A DNA stretch of 64,000 nt from Alteromonadaceae bacterium Bs31 (GCA_900177435.1 FXAI01000006.1:186001-250000), one strand, 5' to 3'. Counted from the first letter of the stretch, positions 44,732 to 55,012 are shown. Program-made: numbers and translations. The notes: generated by a model not told the origin, from the sequence alone.

Positions 44732-45666
44732 TATTTTTTACTCATCAATGCCACTAAAAGGCCTTCCAAATTTGCCACTGCTTTTTTAACCCTCGCGCGA
44801 CTGATGGTTTGCACGCGCGTTTTATAACTCTCGGTATCGTAGTTGCGATCCTGCAGGTAAACGCGTCCAACATAACTGCTTGATTCTGTTATCCACGACT
44901 CAAAGTCACTTGTGCCGGCCTTTATATGCTGCGTAAGCGTAAATTCTTGGGGGCTGCGAAACAAACCTGCACCATCGTCCCATAGGGCGTGCAAACTCCG
45001 CTCGCACTTAGCGTGTTTTTTTTGAATGCAGACGCGGTTGCCTCCTAGATCATGCTCGCATCCATGGTTTATTGCACTTACAGAGTGTAACGGTTGGTGC
45101 GCATCGCCTACGAGGTGAACAATAAAACTGAGTATTACTGCTTGGTTTTCTGTATTGGCCTCTCGCTCAAAGGCTTCGACCAATAGAGGCAAAACCTCGA
45201 GTAATTTTCCCGAGTTTGTACAATGGCGTATAAATGAATGGGTCTCGTGTGAGTAAAAATTATTGTGATAATGCCAGCTTGCAGTGCTTTTAGGTAAGTA
45301 TGCCTTAAAAAGCTCGGGGGCTAGGTTTGGCCATAAATCTTTGAGTGGTACTTTCTTTACAAAATCCGGCCATTGCGCCAGATAACATAGCTCCTTGGCG
45401 CCCAGGCACTGCCCGTATAACTTTTTACTTGAGCCTTTTTGGTGCTTATAGAGCAAGCGTGCATACATCATAAATGTATTAGCAGCAGCGGGGTCGTTAT
45501 GGCGCAGATTGCGGTAGGCATTTATAGCGATAATCCCATGCCCCTGAGGAGACCATGCTGTTACGGTGGCGCTAAAACAACATAAACTGACTACGCAACA
45601 ATAGACCCATGTTTTTAGCTTACAGACTTTAACTATTGCCTTTTCTTTCTTTTTTAATAAGCTCAT
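44731..45666 (-). CDS. S1/P1-type zinc-dependent nuclease, exported
   Basis: Trinuclear-zinc nuclease acting on single-stranded nucleic acids outside the cytoplasm. The signal peptide ends SATVTA-WSPQGHG; after cleavage the new N-terminal Trp would be a zinc ligand, as in P1 nuclease. Other ligands are visible in HYHNNFYSHETHSF, VHLVGDAHQPLH and NRVCI. The 311-residue frame starts at ATG 45666, inside the end of djlA, with an unusually long basic n-region. No later ATG, GTG or TTG is in frame before the hydrophobic core. It overlaps both neighbours. Confidence 0.87.
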   Translation of the reverse strand: MSLLKKKEKAIVKVCKLKTWVYCCVVSLCCFSATVTAWSPQGHGIIAINAYRNLRHNDPAAANTFMMYARLLYKHQKGSSKKLYGQCLGAKELCYLAQWPDFVKKVPLKDLWPNLAPELFKAYLPKSTASWHYHNNFYSHETHSFIRHCTNSGKLLEVLPLLVEAFEREANTENQAVILSFIVHLVGDAHQPLHSVSAINHGCEHDLGGNRVCIQKKHAKCERSLHALWDDGAGLFRSPQEFTLTQHIKAGTSDFESWITESSSYVGRVYLQDRNYDTESYKTRVQTISRARVKKAVANLEGLLVALMSKK

Positions 45667-46432
45667 AAGCGGTCTGTATTTCCTGTACTCTCTCGGTGGC
45701 CATTTTTACCATGTCTTCGGGCACACCCCTACCTTGCAACTTGTCCGGGTGATATTCACTCATTAATTTCCTGTAAGCCCTTTTTAACTCAGAATCGCTC
45801 ACACTCTCGCTCACACCTAGAGCCTCATAAGCAAGCTTTAACTCATTTTGCTTTGTTTGCCCGCTAAAATTTTCGCTCCCAGAGCGCCGGTAAAAATGAC
45901 TCTGTGCTTTAACCATCCCAATGAGATGGTTAAAGGCAAAGCTAGAATAGCCAAGATATTTTGCCACCTGCTCAAGAATACGCTCTTCTGCAGTATGTAA
46001 TTCTCCATCCGCAAAGGCCAAGGAAATTAGATACACCATCAGTATCTGCTTGAGTTCTCGGTGATTGCCACAGTTCTCTTGAAACTGGGCCAGGCAAAGC
46101 TCGACTGAAAAGTCAGCGTGTGTGCCCTGCTTGAATAATTCTATGGCCTGCTTGCGAGCTTCTGCGCTTAAGGCCATTTTGTCCATTAACTGCTCAGTAC
46201 CAGATATCTCATCCTCAGAAACCCGTCCGTCAGCTTTAGCAATGTTCCCCAATAGCGGGAATACCGTTTCGAAAAAACTATGCTCAATTGCCTGACGTTT
46301 CTCGGGGCTAATACGATTGTTAAGGCCAGACACACCTTTATCGAACAGATGCCCTGCAATCCCGCCCAAGATTGCACCCGGCACACCAAAGGCGAGTAAA
46401 CCGATCACAGCTGCAACTACTTTACCTAGCAT
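45629..46432 (-). CDS. djlA: DjlA-type membrane co-chaperone (TerB + J domain)
   Basis: Inner-membrane DnaJ-like protein that stimulates DnaK. The order is an N-terminal glycine-rich transmembrane segment (VAAVIGLLAFGVPGAILGG), a TerB-like helical domain (about 50-190) and a C-terminal J domain with the HPD motif in EYHPDKLQG near residue 233. The 267 residues match DjlA. Start at ATG 46432. It heads a coupled group with the nuclease and SDR genes and is divergent from the fructosamine kinase gene. Confidence 0.9.
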   Translation of the reverse strand: MLGKVVAAVIGLLAFGVPGAILGGIAGHLFDKGVSGLNNRISPEKRQAIEHSFFETVFPLLGNIAKADGRVSEDEISGTEQLMDKMALSAEARKQAIELFKQGTHADFSVELCLAQFQENCGNHRELKQILMVYLISLAFADGELHTAEERILEQVAKYLGYSSFAFNHLIGMVKAQSHFYRRSGSENFSGQTKQNELKLAYEALGVSESVSDSELKRAYRKLMSEYHPDKLQGRGVPEDMVKMATERVQEIQTAYELIKKERKGNS

Positions 46433-46498
46433 AAATTACCTATAATCTCTGTTTTCGCCAATTATACAGCAGCAAACGTGGTAGGAGAGCAAGAGCTC

Positions 46499-47416
46499 GT
46501 GATCCCGGAAAAAGTCGGCAAATGTATACGAGATACACTCTGTGAAGCATGTAGTATAAGCGGCGCGAGCATGAAAAAAATGCAGTTCAGCCCTATCTCT
46601 GGTGGAGACATCAACCAATGCTACCGTTTAGACATGGGAATGCAACGCTTCTTCATAAAAGCCAATTGCAGGATGGGTGATGATTTTTTTCAGGCGGAAG
46701 CTTTTGGCCTAAAAGAGCTCAGCAATACACAAGTTATTACAGTTCCACAGTTTATAGCCCTCGGCAGCCATGAAAGATGGCAATTCATGGCTTTGGAATT
46801 CCTTAAGTTCGGCCCTGAGCGCAATGAGTTTTCCCTGGGTATGGCGCTAGCAAAGATGCACAATTATAAGCCAGAAAATACGGGGCAATTGCAATATGGA
46901 CTAAGCTGTGACAATTATATTGGAACAAGCGCTCAAGTTAACAAACAAAGCGCTAACTGGTTGGATTTTTGGTTGCAATGCCGACTGCAACCGCAATTTC
47001 AAAGCGCTAGCACCAAGAGCTTTTCCACAGCGCTAGCTCAGCAAGAGGCCCCTTTATTTGCAGCAGTTACAAAAATATTGCAACACCATATACCGGAGCC
47101 AAGCCTGGTACATGGTGATCTCTGGGGAGGCAACAAGGGGTACCTGGAGGAAGGAGTCCCTGTTGTTTTTGATCCAGCGGTTTATTATGGCGACAGAGAA
47201 ACGGATATTGCTATGAGCGAACTGTTTGGCGGCTTTGATAACAACTTTTACAAGGGCTATGAAGCTCACAGCCCATTATCTTGTGAATACGCATACCGCA
47301 AGCCGATATACAACTTGTATCACCAGCTAAACCACCTTAACCTTTTTGGCCCTTCTTACCTATCGAGCTGTTTGGCTAGCATAGAGCAGATTGTTTGTAG
47401 CGCAGCAGACTATTAA
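46499..47416 (+). CDS. Fructosamine/ketosamine-3-kinase family protein
   Basis: Deglycation kinase of the APH-like fold that phosphorylates sugar amines on glycated proteins. Visible are the N-lobe SGGDINQCYRLDMG and FFIKAN (ATP lysine), and the catalytic loop HGDLWGGNKG near residue 205 with FDPAVYYGDRETDIAM near 225. I chose GTG 46499 because AGGAGAG lies about ten bases before it; GTG 46478 is in frame but has no ribosome site. Length about 305. Its stop overlaps that of the convergent kinase gene by four bases. Confidence 0.85.
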   Translation: MIPEKVGKCIRDTLCEACSISGASMKKMQFSPISGGDINQCYRLDMGMQRFFIKANCRMGDDFFQAEAFGLKELSNTQVITVPQFIALGSHERWQFMALEFLKFGPERNEFSLGMALAKMHNYKPENTGQLQYGLSCDNYIGTSAQVNKQSANWLDFWLQCRLQPQFQSASTKSFSTALAQQEAPLFAAVTKILQHHIPEPSLVHGDLWGGNKGYLEEGVPVVFDPAVYYGDRETDIAMSELFGGFDNNFYKGYEAHSPLSCEYAYRKPIYNLYHQLNHLNLFGPSYLSSCLASIEQIVCSAADY

Positions 47417-49524
47417 GTCGTAGTATCAGTACCCCTTTCAATAGGTAAAAACACTGTAAATACAGACCCTTCAGCGATTTTACTTGAGAGCATTATTTCT
47501 CCATTGTGCATCTGAATATATTTTTGTACCAAATATAAGCCTATACCCGCGCCTCGTTCGGCACTAATTTTTTGGTCTAACTGCGAAAACTGTTTAAATA
47601 GTTTCTTCTGGTCAAATTCCGAGATCCCTACCCCGCTATCCGACACCTCGAAAACCACATAGCCCGGTTTGCTCTCTAGCTGAAATGACCGTAAACGCAC
47701 GAAGCCCTGGGATGTTGCTTTAACAGCATTGGAGAGCAAGTTGGTGAGTACCTGAATTATTTTTACTTTATCGCAATAAATCCTTACATGTTCGTCCGAG
47801 GTGAACACACGGAATTCAAGGTTTTTTTCCTTCGCAAGTATGGCTATTTCTGCTTTCGCCTCCGCCAGCAGGTCATTGGTTGAGCAGAAACAGTAGTTGA
47901 GTTTGTCCACGCCTGATTCAATTGCGGTTACATCCAGAATGTCGTTTATCAGCTGCAGTAGTTGACTCGCGTTGGCACTTATTCTGGTTAAAGCGCCATG
48001 ATGGAAGTCGCTTATTTCTCCTTTAAGACTTTTTTGCAAACGTCGGCTAAATCCGAGTACAGAATTTAATGGTGTGCGTAACTCATGAGACATTTTTGCC
48101 AAAAAGTCAGTTTTTGCTCTGTTGGCTTTTTCTGCCTGGTCTCTGGCAATTTCTAATTGTTTTGAATGCAAATTAAACCAGTAAGCGAGCATGCCCAACT
48201 CGTCTTTGTTGTTATAGGAAAGTGTAAATGTTTTTGATTTCTCACCGGACACAGCTGCAGACAATTGTTCAACCATGCTGCGTATGGGCTTGAGTATTCT
48301 CTCTCTAAGTAAAAGATAGGCGAGCAAGCCAAAAATTAACGTTGCGATAGAAATATAGAGTACAAGCTGCCGTATGACCACTTGCGTAGGCTTGAGGAAA
48401 GAGGAGCTGCGAAATACTGTAACCACCTTCCAGTTGGTACTTTGCATCTGAAAAACCATGGCCGATGCAGCTTCGCCAAGAATGCTATCCCTGGGCACAT
48501 CAAAGAGATCAACCTGTACCGGAAACCCCCTATTACCCTCCTTGTTTTGCCAAATATGCGCAACAATTCTCCGTGCCTCTTTGTGGGAGATCTGATAACT
48601 ACTTTGCGAGAGCAAATTTACATTAAGGTTGTAGTGCTCAGAGCGTTCTGAGTATTGCTCAAGTAACTGATGCTCAATGCTGTCCAGTTGCTGCGAAAAA
48701 ATATTGAAACTGCGCTGAATATCAGCCAGTTCACGGGCATAGATGAAATCCGGCGTTTTAGATTCTCCCTCAAGCCGCTGGGTGATAACACGACTTGGGT
48801 AGGGGTAGGCTATAAACTTGTTGTTACGATCAACCACAAAGGCGTAGGCATCTAAATCATTCGCAAGTTTTTCCAATATAACGGAAACCATATCCAGAGT
48901 TAAATCTACTGTTGCAACACCAACAAACTGCCCGTTAATAAACATAGGAGCTGTGCAAGTAACCATGGGTTGCAGGGAATAAGGGTCGGTATAGGATTTA
49001 GACCAGTAGACCTCGCCGGGCTGCAACAGGCGAGCTGGAACGTACCACTCTTCGTTATGGTAACCTGGCCCAGAAAGGTCGTTGTAATTATCAAAGTACT
49101 CTAACTTGCCTTTTTCATTACGTCCCCAGAAAAAACTCTTTCGAACGAGCCCCTGCTCAAAAGCGTGGGGTTCCGGCCATATCCCTCCACCGGCGATGAT
49201 GGAGTTCTCGCCCAGCTGGTCAAGTACTTTTGGAATAGCAGTGTGAAAAAGGGCTTCATTTTTTGGCAGGCTGAGGCCCAGCGCAGCAATACTCCGCGTG
49301 ATGCCAGCAACTTCGTCTATACGCTGCTCCAGTGCCAATGCAATGTTCTGCCCTTGCCTGAGTTGAGAGCGCTGACCAAAGCTCTCCAGTAGTGGTCGAC
49401 CTTTCAACCATATTACAGACGAACTTAGCAACAGCACCACAACAATTAGCAGCACCAAGCCTGCAATCAGTTGTGTTGACAGCTTGAATGAAAACTTAGG
49501 AGAAGATGTCGAATTATCGTCCAT
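47413..49524 (-). CDS. Cache-domain sensor histidine kinase
   Basis: About 703 residues. The transmembrane helix LIAGLVLLIVVVLLLSSSVIWL near 15-40 leads to a periplasmic dCache-type sensor (about 45-350: IIAGGGIWPEP, FVGVATVDLTLDMVS). A second helix near 375 precedes HAMP, HisKA with MSHELRTPLNSVLGF near 477, and HATPase with NLLSNAVKATS and GAGIGLYLVQKY. No receiver domain is attached and no response regulator is adjacent. I chose ATG 49524 as the first in-frame ATG; the TTG at 49581 only adds a hydrophilic stretch. Confidence 0.9.
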   Translation of the reverse strand: MDDNSTSSPKFSFKLSTQLIAGLVLLIVVVLLLSSSVIWLKGRPLLESFGQRSQLRQGQNIALALEQRIDEVAGITRSIAALGLSLPKNEALFHTAIPKVLDQLGENSIIAGGGIWPEPHAFEQGLVRKSFFWGRNEKGKLEYFDNYNDLSGPGYHNEEWYVPARLLQPGEVYWSKSYTDPYSLQPMVTCTAPMFINGQFVGVATVDLTLDMVSVILEKLANDLDAYAFVVDRNNKFIAYPYPSRVITQRLEGESKTPDFIYARELADIQRSFNIFSQQLDSIEHQLLEQYSERSEHYNLNVNLLSQSSYQISHKEARRIVAHIWQNKEGNRGFPVQVDLFDVPRDSILGEAASAMVFQMQSTNWKVVTVFRSSSFLKPTQVVIRQLVLYISIATLIFGLLAYLLLRERILKPIRSMVEQLSAAVSGEKSKTFTLSYNNKDELGMLAYWFNLHSKQLEIARDQAEKANRAKTDFLAKMSHELRTPLNSVLGFSRRLQKSLKGEISDFHHGALTRISANASQLLQLINDILDVTAIESGVDKLNYCFCSTNDLLAEAKAEIAILAKEKNLEFRVFTSDEHVRIYCDKVKIIQVLTNLLSNAVKATSQGFVRLRSFQLESKPGYVVFEVSDSGVGISEFDQKKLFKQFSQLDQKISAERGAGIGLYLVQKYIQMHNGEIMLSSKIAEGSVFTVFLPIERGTDTTT

Positions 49525-49614
49525 CTGGCGTCTTATATAGCTTTTTTTGGTCCATGCTGTATAGAAATCGCAGCAATTCAATAACTAGCATAGACCAGTA
49601 TTGGCTGCTTCGAT

Positions 49615-50256
49615 TTACTGAGCTTTATGAAGAAGCTTGAGCTGCTCATAGGCCGCTTGTATGGACAGAAAGCGCTCAGTATCACCACCTCGGTCTGGGT
49701 GGTTTTCTTGAGCCAATTTCCGGTAGCGCACTGCGATCTCTTGCCAATTTGCAGGCTCACTTAAGCCCAGTGTTTCCAGCGCGGCCTGTTTTTCATCCAG
49801 CGCATGAAAGCGCTTCCAGAAGCCCGCTAAAAGTTCCGCAACGGTGTCCTCCGTCGCGCGGTGAAAGTTGCCAGTATCCAAATAATAGTCTTCTATGCCC
49901 GGTATTGAAGAGCTCAGTTGCTGTGCGTACGAGCCTGTGTTGCCATTTTCAGTCAGCGCCGAAAAATTTACTCCCTTTACGTCGAGATCCATACTGAGCT
50001 TGAGAGCATAGTAATAGTCTCGGAGCCGGTATAGGGTGTTGCGAGCAATAAAATGCTGTTGATATAAGGCCAACAGAGTGTCGGTTGACCAGGGGTAAAT
50101 ATTTTTGCGCTTCAGTTCTGCAATGAGGCGTTGTTCGCTTATGCTAAGGGATTTGCCGGGGACGTTCTTAGCACACTCACTGAGGTAGGCGTCGATATAT
50201 ACTTTTAAACAATCGGTCGCATTTTGCAGGAATGTTTCCGCTAAATTCTTTTTCAC
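49615..50256 (-). CDS. DnaJ-related protein with C-terminal J domain
   Basis: 213 residues. The N-terminal about 125 residues match the DNAJ-related family pattern (LIAELKRKNIYPWSTDTLLA, then RNTLYRLRDYYYALKL). The J domain is at the C-terminus, with the HPD motif in AQENHPDRGGD near residue 184. Likely a DnaK co-chaperone, partner unknown. It ends 8 bases away from the ion-channel gene, so both are probably on one transcript. Confidence 0.85.
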   Translation of the reverse strand: MKKNLAETFLQNATDCLKVYIDAYLSECAKNVPGKSLSISEQRLIAELKRKNIYPWSTDTLLALYQQHFIARNTLYRLRDYYYALKLSMDLDVKGVNFSALTENGNTGSYAQQLSSSIPGIEDYYLDTGNFHRATEDTVAELLAGFWKRFHALDEKQAALETLGLSEPANWQEIAVRYRKLAQENHPDRGGDTERFLSIQAAYEQLKLLHKAQ

Positions 50257-50264
50257 AATAGCTG

Positions 50265-51065
50265 CTAATTTTCTCTTTGTTTGAGCAGCGACTTTATCTC
50301 TGCCAACTCGCTACGAATTGCTTGAAGCTCGGCGTTTTCCGAAGGTTGCTCTGCCTCTTCTGCCGCCCTGTTTTCCTTCTCCATTACATTCACTACTATG
50401 CCGATGACCATGTTTAAAAAAGCGAAGGCGGTAAAAAATATGAAAGACAGAAAGTAAATCCAACTGAGCGAGTAGACAGCCATGACCTCGTACATCACGT
50501 CGGTCCAGTCTTCGAATGTCATCACTCGAAACAAGGTTAGCATACTAATTGCTACATCACCCCAAAGTACCGGGTTAATGTCCTCAAAAAATGTACTGCC
50601 CATAGCCGCGTAAATGTAGTAAATAATAAACATTAACAGCATTACGTATGCCAGCTGAGGTAGCGCTTTAATGAGGCTGGTGATGAGTATGCGCAGCTCT
50701 GGTACCAGGGAGACCATACGTAAAACCCTGAAAATACGAACCAGCCTGCCGATGAATGCCAGGTCGGAATTTTCGATGGGTATAATGCTTACTAGTACGA
50801 TTAGCGTATCGAATACATTCCAGGCATTATAGAAAAATCGTTTCTTGTTTTGTTCTGCCAGAAATCGAATGGTGATTTCAATGACAAATATAAATGTGAT
50901 TAGCCAATCCAAAACAAGTACGACGCGGTTTACTGCGTCGGGCACGTCATAGGTTTTTGCTCCAACCAGCAGAGCAGAAACAATAATGATTGCCACTATA
51001 AAAGTTTCAAATAACTTATTGGATTTGATTTTTTGAAAATGTGCGTCGAGGGATACAGCTTTCAT
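50265..51065 (-). CDS. Single-domain voltage-gated cation channel (BacNav/Cav-like ion transporter)
   Basis: 266 residues with six transmembrane helices. S4 carries arginines every third residue (RLVRIFRVLRM near 115-125). The pore loop holds the selectivity filter TFEDWTD near residue 178, followed by S6 FIFFTAFAFLNMVIGIVVNV. The C-terminal tail is a coiled coil (LQAIRSELAEIKSLLKQ), which tetramerises BacNav channels. The filter differs from the NaChBac type TLESW by having adjacent Glu-Asp, like the EDW of eukaryotic calcium-channel repeats. Ion selectivity is therefore open. Confidence 0.87.
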   Translation of the reverse strand: MKAVSLDAHFQKIKSNKLFETFIVAIIIVSALLVGAKTYDVPDAVNRVVLVLDWLITFIFVIEITIRFLAEQNKKRFFYNAWNVFDTLIVLVSIIPIENSDLAFIGRLVRIFRVLRMVSLVPELRILITSLIKALPQLAYVMLLMFIIYYIYAAMGSTFFEDINPVLWGDVAISMLTLFRVMTFEDWTDVMYEVMAVYSLSWIYFLSFIFFTAFAFLNMVIGIVVNVMEKENRAAEEAEQPSENAELQAIRSELAEIKSLLKQREN

Positions 51066-51106
51066 TGCAGTAGCTTTTTAATGAATCAAAAATAACAGTT
51101 TAAAAT

Positions 51107-51125
51107 GTGCCAGAAACATTGGCAC
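51107..51125 (-). terminator. Weak terminator after the glnS-cysS-DUF3012 group
   Basis: GTGCCA and TGGCAC pair around a seven-base loop. On the minus strand ATTTTAAA follows. It lies about 50 bases past the DUF3012 stop. Confidence 0.45.
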
Positions 51126-51172
51126 TTAGACTTAAGTTGAGAGACCTAATGTGAGATTCCCAGGCGCTTCGA

Positions 51173-51355
51173 TCAGGGTTCAAGGCAGTCACGTGCAAAC
51201 AGCCTTGTTTCTTCTTCCGTCCATTGGGCGTTTGCTTTCACCATCATATCCTCGCACCACGCCTCACTCATTTTCTTTTCTGAGCATGCTATCAGAAGCG
51301 CACAAACCATGGATAAACACCCTAATCTGCGCAGGTACTTACTCATTTCGCTCAT
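51173..51355 (-). CDS. DUF3012 small lipoprotein
   Basis: About 60 residues. A lipoprotein signal with lipobox LLIAC is followed by the short DUF3012 domain [20 protein letters not shown] ending in a conserved Cys (ARDCLEP). The two cysteines of the mature domain could form a disulfide. I chose ATG 51355, overlapping the cysS stop as ATGA; ATG 51367 and 51346 are in frame. Function unknown. Coupled to cysS, which is unusual for an envelope lipoprotein. Confidence 0.75.
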   Translation of the reverse strand: MSEMSKYLRRLGCLSMVCALLIACSEKKMSEAWCEDMMVKANAQWTEEETRLFARDCLEP

Positions 51356-52725
51356 GCTTTGCGCCATGTTGTGCCATCTTTGGAGTCTTCCAATACTATA
51401 CCTTTAGCGTTTAGTTCTTCACGAATCTCATCTGCTCGGGCGTATTGTTTGTCCACTTTGGCTTGTTGCCGCGCGGCTATTAGCTCTTCTATCCAGGCGC
51501 TGTCCTCGCTAGAGTCCCCTTTAAACCATGTTTCGGGGTCTTCCTGCAATACACCCATAAGGTCCCCCAAGGCCAGCATCAAGGCTTTCGCCTGTAAAAC
51601 TTCTTTGACGTCATCCGCTTTGTTAATTTGCTTCGCTAGCTGGTGAAGTTCACTGACAGCCATTGGTGTGTTTAAATCATCGAGCAGCGCTTTAAAGCCA
51701 GCGCTACTTTCCAGCAGGCTCGGTTCTGGCACCTGTTCCTCGGATATTTTTGCCAGTGCCCCGTACAAAGAATCCAGGCTTGATTTGCTCTGTTCTAACA
51801 AATCTGCTGAGAAATCGAGTTCCGAGCGATATTGCGCGCTTAACAGGGCAAAACGAATAACTTCACCGGAATACTTCTTGAGCAGCTCTCGTACCGTGCG
51901 AAAGTTGCCCAGTGATTTCGACATTTTTTCACCGTCGATATTTACATATCCGTTATGCATCCAATAACGAACATAAGTTTCGCCACCGTGGGCACACTCG
52001 CTTTGTGCTAGCTCATTTTCGTGGTGAGGAAAAACCAGATCGCGACCGCCTCCGTGAATGTCGATGGTATTACCGAGGTGAGTTTCAATCATGGCGGAAC
52101 ACTCAAGATGCCAGCCGGGGCGGCCCCTGCCCCAGGGACTATCCCAACCGGGTTCGTTTTCTGCACTGGGTTTCCACAGCACAAAATCCCCGGCATATTT
52201 TTTATAAGGCGCCACTTCTACACGTGCACCATCAAGCATGTCGTCCAAGGAGCGGTTAGAAAGCCTTCCGTAATCGGCCATGGACTTTACAGCAAATAGC
52301 ACATGCCCTTGCGCCGCGTAAGCATGCCCTTTGGAAACAAGCTTTTCTGTCATAGCTATCATTTGCCCTACATGCTCAGTTGCGTAGGGAACAATACTCG
52401 GCTGCAAGGCATTCAACTGCGCCATATCACGGTCGTATTCCGCTGCGTAGCGAGCCGCTAAAACGCTTATCTGTTCGCCATTTTCCGCGGCCGCTTTCAT
52501 GATTTTATCGTCAATATCGGTAATGTTGCGCGCGTAGACTACGTCCTTATACAAGTAGCGTAGTATGCGAAACAAGGTATCAAACACGACCACTGGGCGT
52601 GCGTTACCAATGTGCACCAGGTTGTAAACCGTTGGGCCACACACGTACATTTTTACTGTATCTGGCTCTTGTGGTTCGAAAATTTCTTTTTTTCGCGTTG
52701 CAGTGTTGTATATATTTAAATTCAT
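51352..52725 (-). CDS. cysS: Cysteinyl-tRNA synthetase
   Basis: Charges tRNA-Cys. Class I synthetase of 457 residues: the zinc/HIGH region [18 protein letters not shown] near 26-43, DIDDKIM, the zinc ligands in [10 protein letters not shown] and [11 protein letters not shown], and the KMSKS loop [10 protein letters not shown] near 265. I chose ATG 52725; a longer frame from 52767 would overlap the glnS stop. It follows glnS by 17 bases and overlaps the DUF3012 gene. Confidence 0.97.
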   Translation of the reverse strand: MNLNIYNTATRKKEIFEPQEPDTVKMYVCGPTVYNLVHIGNARPVVVFDTLFRILRYLYKDVVYARNITDIDDKIMKAAAENGEQISVLAARYAAEYDRDMAQLNALQPSIVPYATEHVGQMIAMTEKLVSKGHAYAAQGHVLFAVKSMADYGRLSNRSLDDMLDGARVEVAPYKKYAGDFVLWKPSAENEPGWDSPWGRGRPGWHLECSAMIETHLGNTIDIHGGGRDLVFPHHENELAQSECAHGGETYVRYWMHNGYVNIDGEKMSKSLGNFRTVRELLKKYSGEVIRFALLSAQYRSELDFSADLLEQSKSSLDSLYGALAKISEEQVPEPSLLESSAGFKALLDDLNTPMAVSELHQLAKQINKADDVKEVLQAKALMLALGDLMGVLQEDPETWFKGDSSEDSAWIEELIAARQQAKVDKQYARADEIREELNAKGIVLEDSKDGTTWRKA

Positions 52726-52742
52726 AAAGTTCTTTTTATTCG

Positions 52743-54401
52743 TTACTTGTTTTCTATTTTTGCCCAACTGTCACGCAAACTTATGGTGCGGTTAAATTGC
52801 AGACTTTCCGATTTTTCATCCCGACAGAAATAGCCTTCTCGCTCAAACTGAAAGCCTTGCCCTGGCTCTGCGTTAAGCAAACTTTTTTCACCTTTGCAGC
52901 CTTCCAGTACAAGTAGGCTCTCAGGGTTCAAGCAACTGAGAAAATCTTTTCCGCCGGCATCGGGCGCTGCATCCGTAAATAAACGATCATAGAGGTTAAC
53001 CGTGAATTCTGCACAGTCATGCGCTGCCACCCAATGAATCACGCCCTTGGCCTTCACGCCATCTTCAGGGTCTTTACCCAAGGTGTTTTCAATGACACGA
53101 GCTTTAACTTCTGTAATTTCACCCGCCTCGTTTTTTAGCACTTCGTCTGCCTCAATAACGTAGGCATTGCGCAAACGTACACGTTTACCTATCACCAGGC
53201 GCTTGTATTTTTTATTGGCTTCTTCCCGAAAATCTGCTTTGTCTATATAGATTTCCGCCCCAAACGCCAGTTGCCGCGATGCCAGATCGTCTCTATTAGG
53301 GTGTCCAGCTGCAGTGAGCATTTCAGTGCCGGTGTAGTTGCTCAGAACCACCTTCAAGGGCCGAAGTACACACATTGCACGTGGCGCATTTTTATCCAGA
53401 TCATCACGAATAGCATGCTCCAGCATGGCGACATCCACGACGCCATCGGATTTTGTTACCCCAATCATGTCGCAGAATTTACGGATAGACGCAGGTGTGT
53501 AGCCTCGTCTACGATACCCGGCAATGGTAGGCATGCGAGGATCATCCCAGCCTGATACATGGCCTTCATCTACCAGCTGCTTCAATTTGCGCTTTGACGT
53601 TACCGTGTAATTGAGGTTAAGCCGACCAAATTCATACTGTCTGGGCCGGCTGGGCACCGGTAGATTCTCGATAAACCAATCATAGAGCGGCCGGTGGTCG
53701 GCAAATTCCAAGGTGCAAATAGAGTGAGTAATGTTCTCGATAGCATCTTCCTGACCATGAGCGAAGTCGTAGGTGGGATAAATACACCACTTATCGCCCG
53801 TTTGATGATGCGCCTGTTTGCGAATGCGGTAGAGAATGGGGTCTCTCATGTTCATATTGCCGTGGGCCATATCAATTTTCGCACGCAGGGCCTTACTGCC
53901 CTCGTCGAATCCCCCAGTTTTCATTCTTTCAAGTAAGTCCAGGCTCTCCTCTACCGGCCGGTCACGATAAGGGGAGTTTTGCCCTGCTTCAGTTAAGGTT
54001 CCACGGTACTTGCGCGCTTCGTCCGCACTTAACTCGCACACGTAGGCTTTGCCGTGTTTAACAAGGTGTACTGCCCACTCATAGAGGCTATCAAAGTATG
54101 AGGAGGCATAGCGAACCTCGCCGGCCCATTGAAAGCCCAGCCATCGCACATCTTTTTCAATGGCTTCAACGTACTCCATTTCCTCTTTGGCAGGATTGGT
54201 ATCGTCAAAGCGCAGGTTACACTCGCCGCCAAAAGTCTCCGCCAGACCGAAATTTAGGCAAATAGACTTGGCATGGCCAATATGGAGATAACCGTTCGGC
54301 TCGGGAGGAAAACGGGTGATTAGCTTTTGATGTACGCCCTCTTCCAGGTCCTTCTTAATTATCTGTTCTAAAAAGTTGAGTGGCTTGTCGTCTACGCTCA
54401 T
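52743..54401 (-). CDS. glnS: Glutaminyl-tRNA synthetase
   Basis: Charges tRNA-Gln directly, as in most gammaproteobacteria. 552 residues with [20 protein letters not shown] near 31-50, the [10 protein letters not shown] acceptor-binding segment, and the KMSKS-equivalent VTSKRKL near 265. The C-terminal anticodon-binding beta-barrels follow. Start at ATG 54401. It is divergent from ppiB, about 110 bases apart, and heads the glnS-cysS-DUF3012 group. Confidence 0.97.
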   Translation of the reverse strand: MSVDDKPLNFLEQIIKKDLEEGVHQKLITRFPPEPNGYLHIGHAKSICLNFGLAETFGGECNLRFDDTNPAKEEMEYVEAIEKDVRWLGFQWAGEVRYASSYFDSLYEWAVHLVKHGKAYVCELSADEARKYRGTLTEAGQNSPYRDRPVEESLDLLERMKTGGFDEGSKALRAKIDMAHGNMNMRDPILYRIRKQAHHQTGDKWCIYPTYDFAHGQEDAIENITHSICTLEFADHRPLYDWFIENLPVPSRPRQYEFGRLNLNYTVTSKRKLKQLVDEGHVSGWDDPRMPTIAGYRRRGYTPASIRKFCDMIGVTKSDGVVDVAMLEHAIRDDLDKNAPRAMCVLRPLKVVLSNYTGTEMLTAAGHPNRDDLASRQLAFGAEIYIDKADFREEANKKYKRLVIGKRVRLRNAYVIEADEVLKNEAGEITEVKARVIENTLGKDPEDGVKAKGVIHWVAAHDCAEFTVNLYDRLFTDAAPDAGGKDFLSCLNPESLLVLEGCKGEKSLLNAEPGQGFQFEREGYFCRDEKSESLQFNRTISLRDSWAKIENK

Positions 54402-54512
54402 ATCTGTTGGTTTCTCAATACCGGCAAAAACGCGTATTATAGCCGCCTTCCAACAGCATGCGCAGGCAATAATTCTCTGAGATATGCACTCAACGACAAA
54501 CGAGACGAAAAG

Positions 54513-55007
54513 ATGATTACTTTAAAAACAAACTTTGGCGAAATTGAGCTAGAACTGGACTTTGAAAAAGCACCTAAATCAGCAGCGAACTTTAAGCAAT
54601 ATGTAGAAGAAGGCTTTTTTGACGGCACTATCTTCCACCGCGTAATCAACGGCTTTATGGTTCAAGGCGGTGGCTTTACCGAGCAGATGGAGCAAAAAGA
54701 AACCCGTACTCCTGTTGAAAACGAAGCTGACAACGGCCTAAGCAACGACGAATACACCATAGCCATGGCTCGCACAATGGATCCACATAGTGCCACTGCT
54801 CAATTTTTCATCAACGTCAAGGACAATGACTTCCTCAATCATAAAAGCAAGGATATGCAGGGCTGGGGCTATTGTGTCTTTGGTAAAGTGGTTGGCGGGA
54901 AAGATGTTGTTAAGGCAATAAAAGCGGTACCTACCACCAGCAAGAATGGGCACCAAGACGTACCGGTGGACAGTGTTGTTATTCAGACCGCCACTGTTAA
55001 CGAATAA
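54513..55007 (+). CDS. ppiB: Cytosolic peptidyl-prolyl isomerase (cyclophilin)
   Basis: Speeds cis-trans isomerisation of X-Pro bonds. 164 residues and no signal peptide, so the PpiB type. The active-site [15 protein letters not shown] carries the catalytic Arg and Phe, with [18 protein letters not shown] and [12 protein letters not shown] following. It is five bases before lpxH, the ppiB-lpxH pairing seen in E. coli. Confidence 0.95.
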   Translation: MITLKTNFGEIELELDFEKAPKSAANFKQYVEEGFFDGTIFHRVINGFMVQGGGFTEQMEQKETRTPVENEADNGLSNDEYTIAMARTMDPHSATAQFFINVKDNDFLNHKSKDMQGWGYCVFGKVVGGKDVVKAIKAVPTTSKNGHQDVPVDSVVIQTATVNE

Positions 55008-55012
55008 AAACG

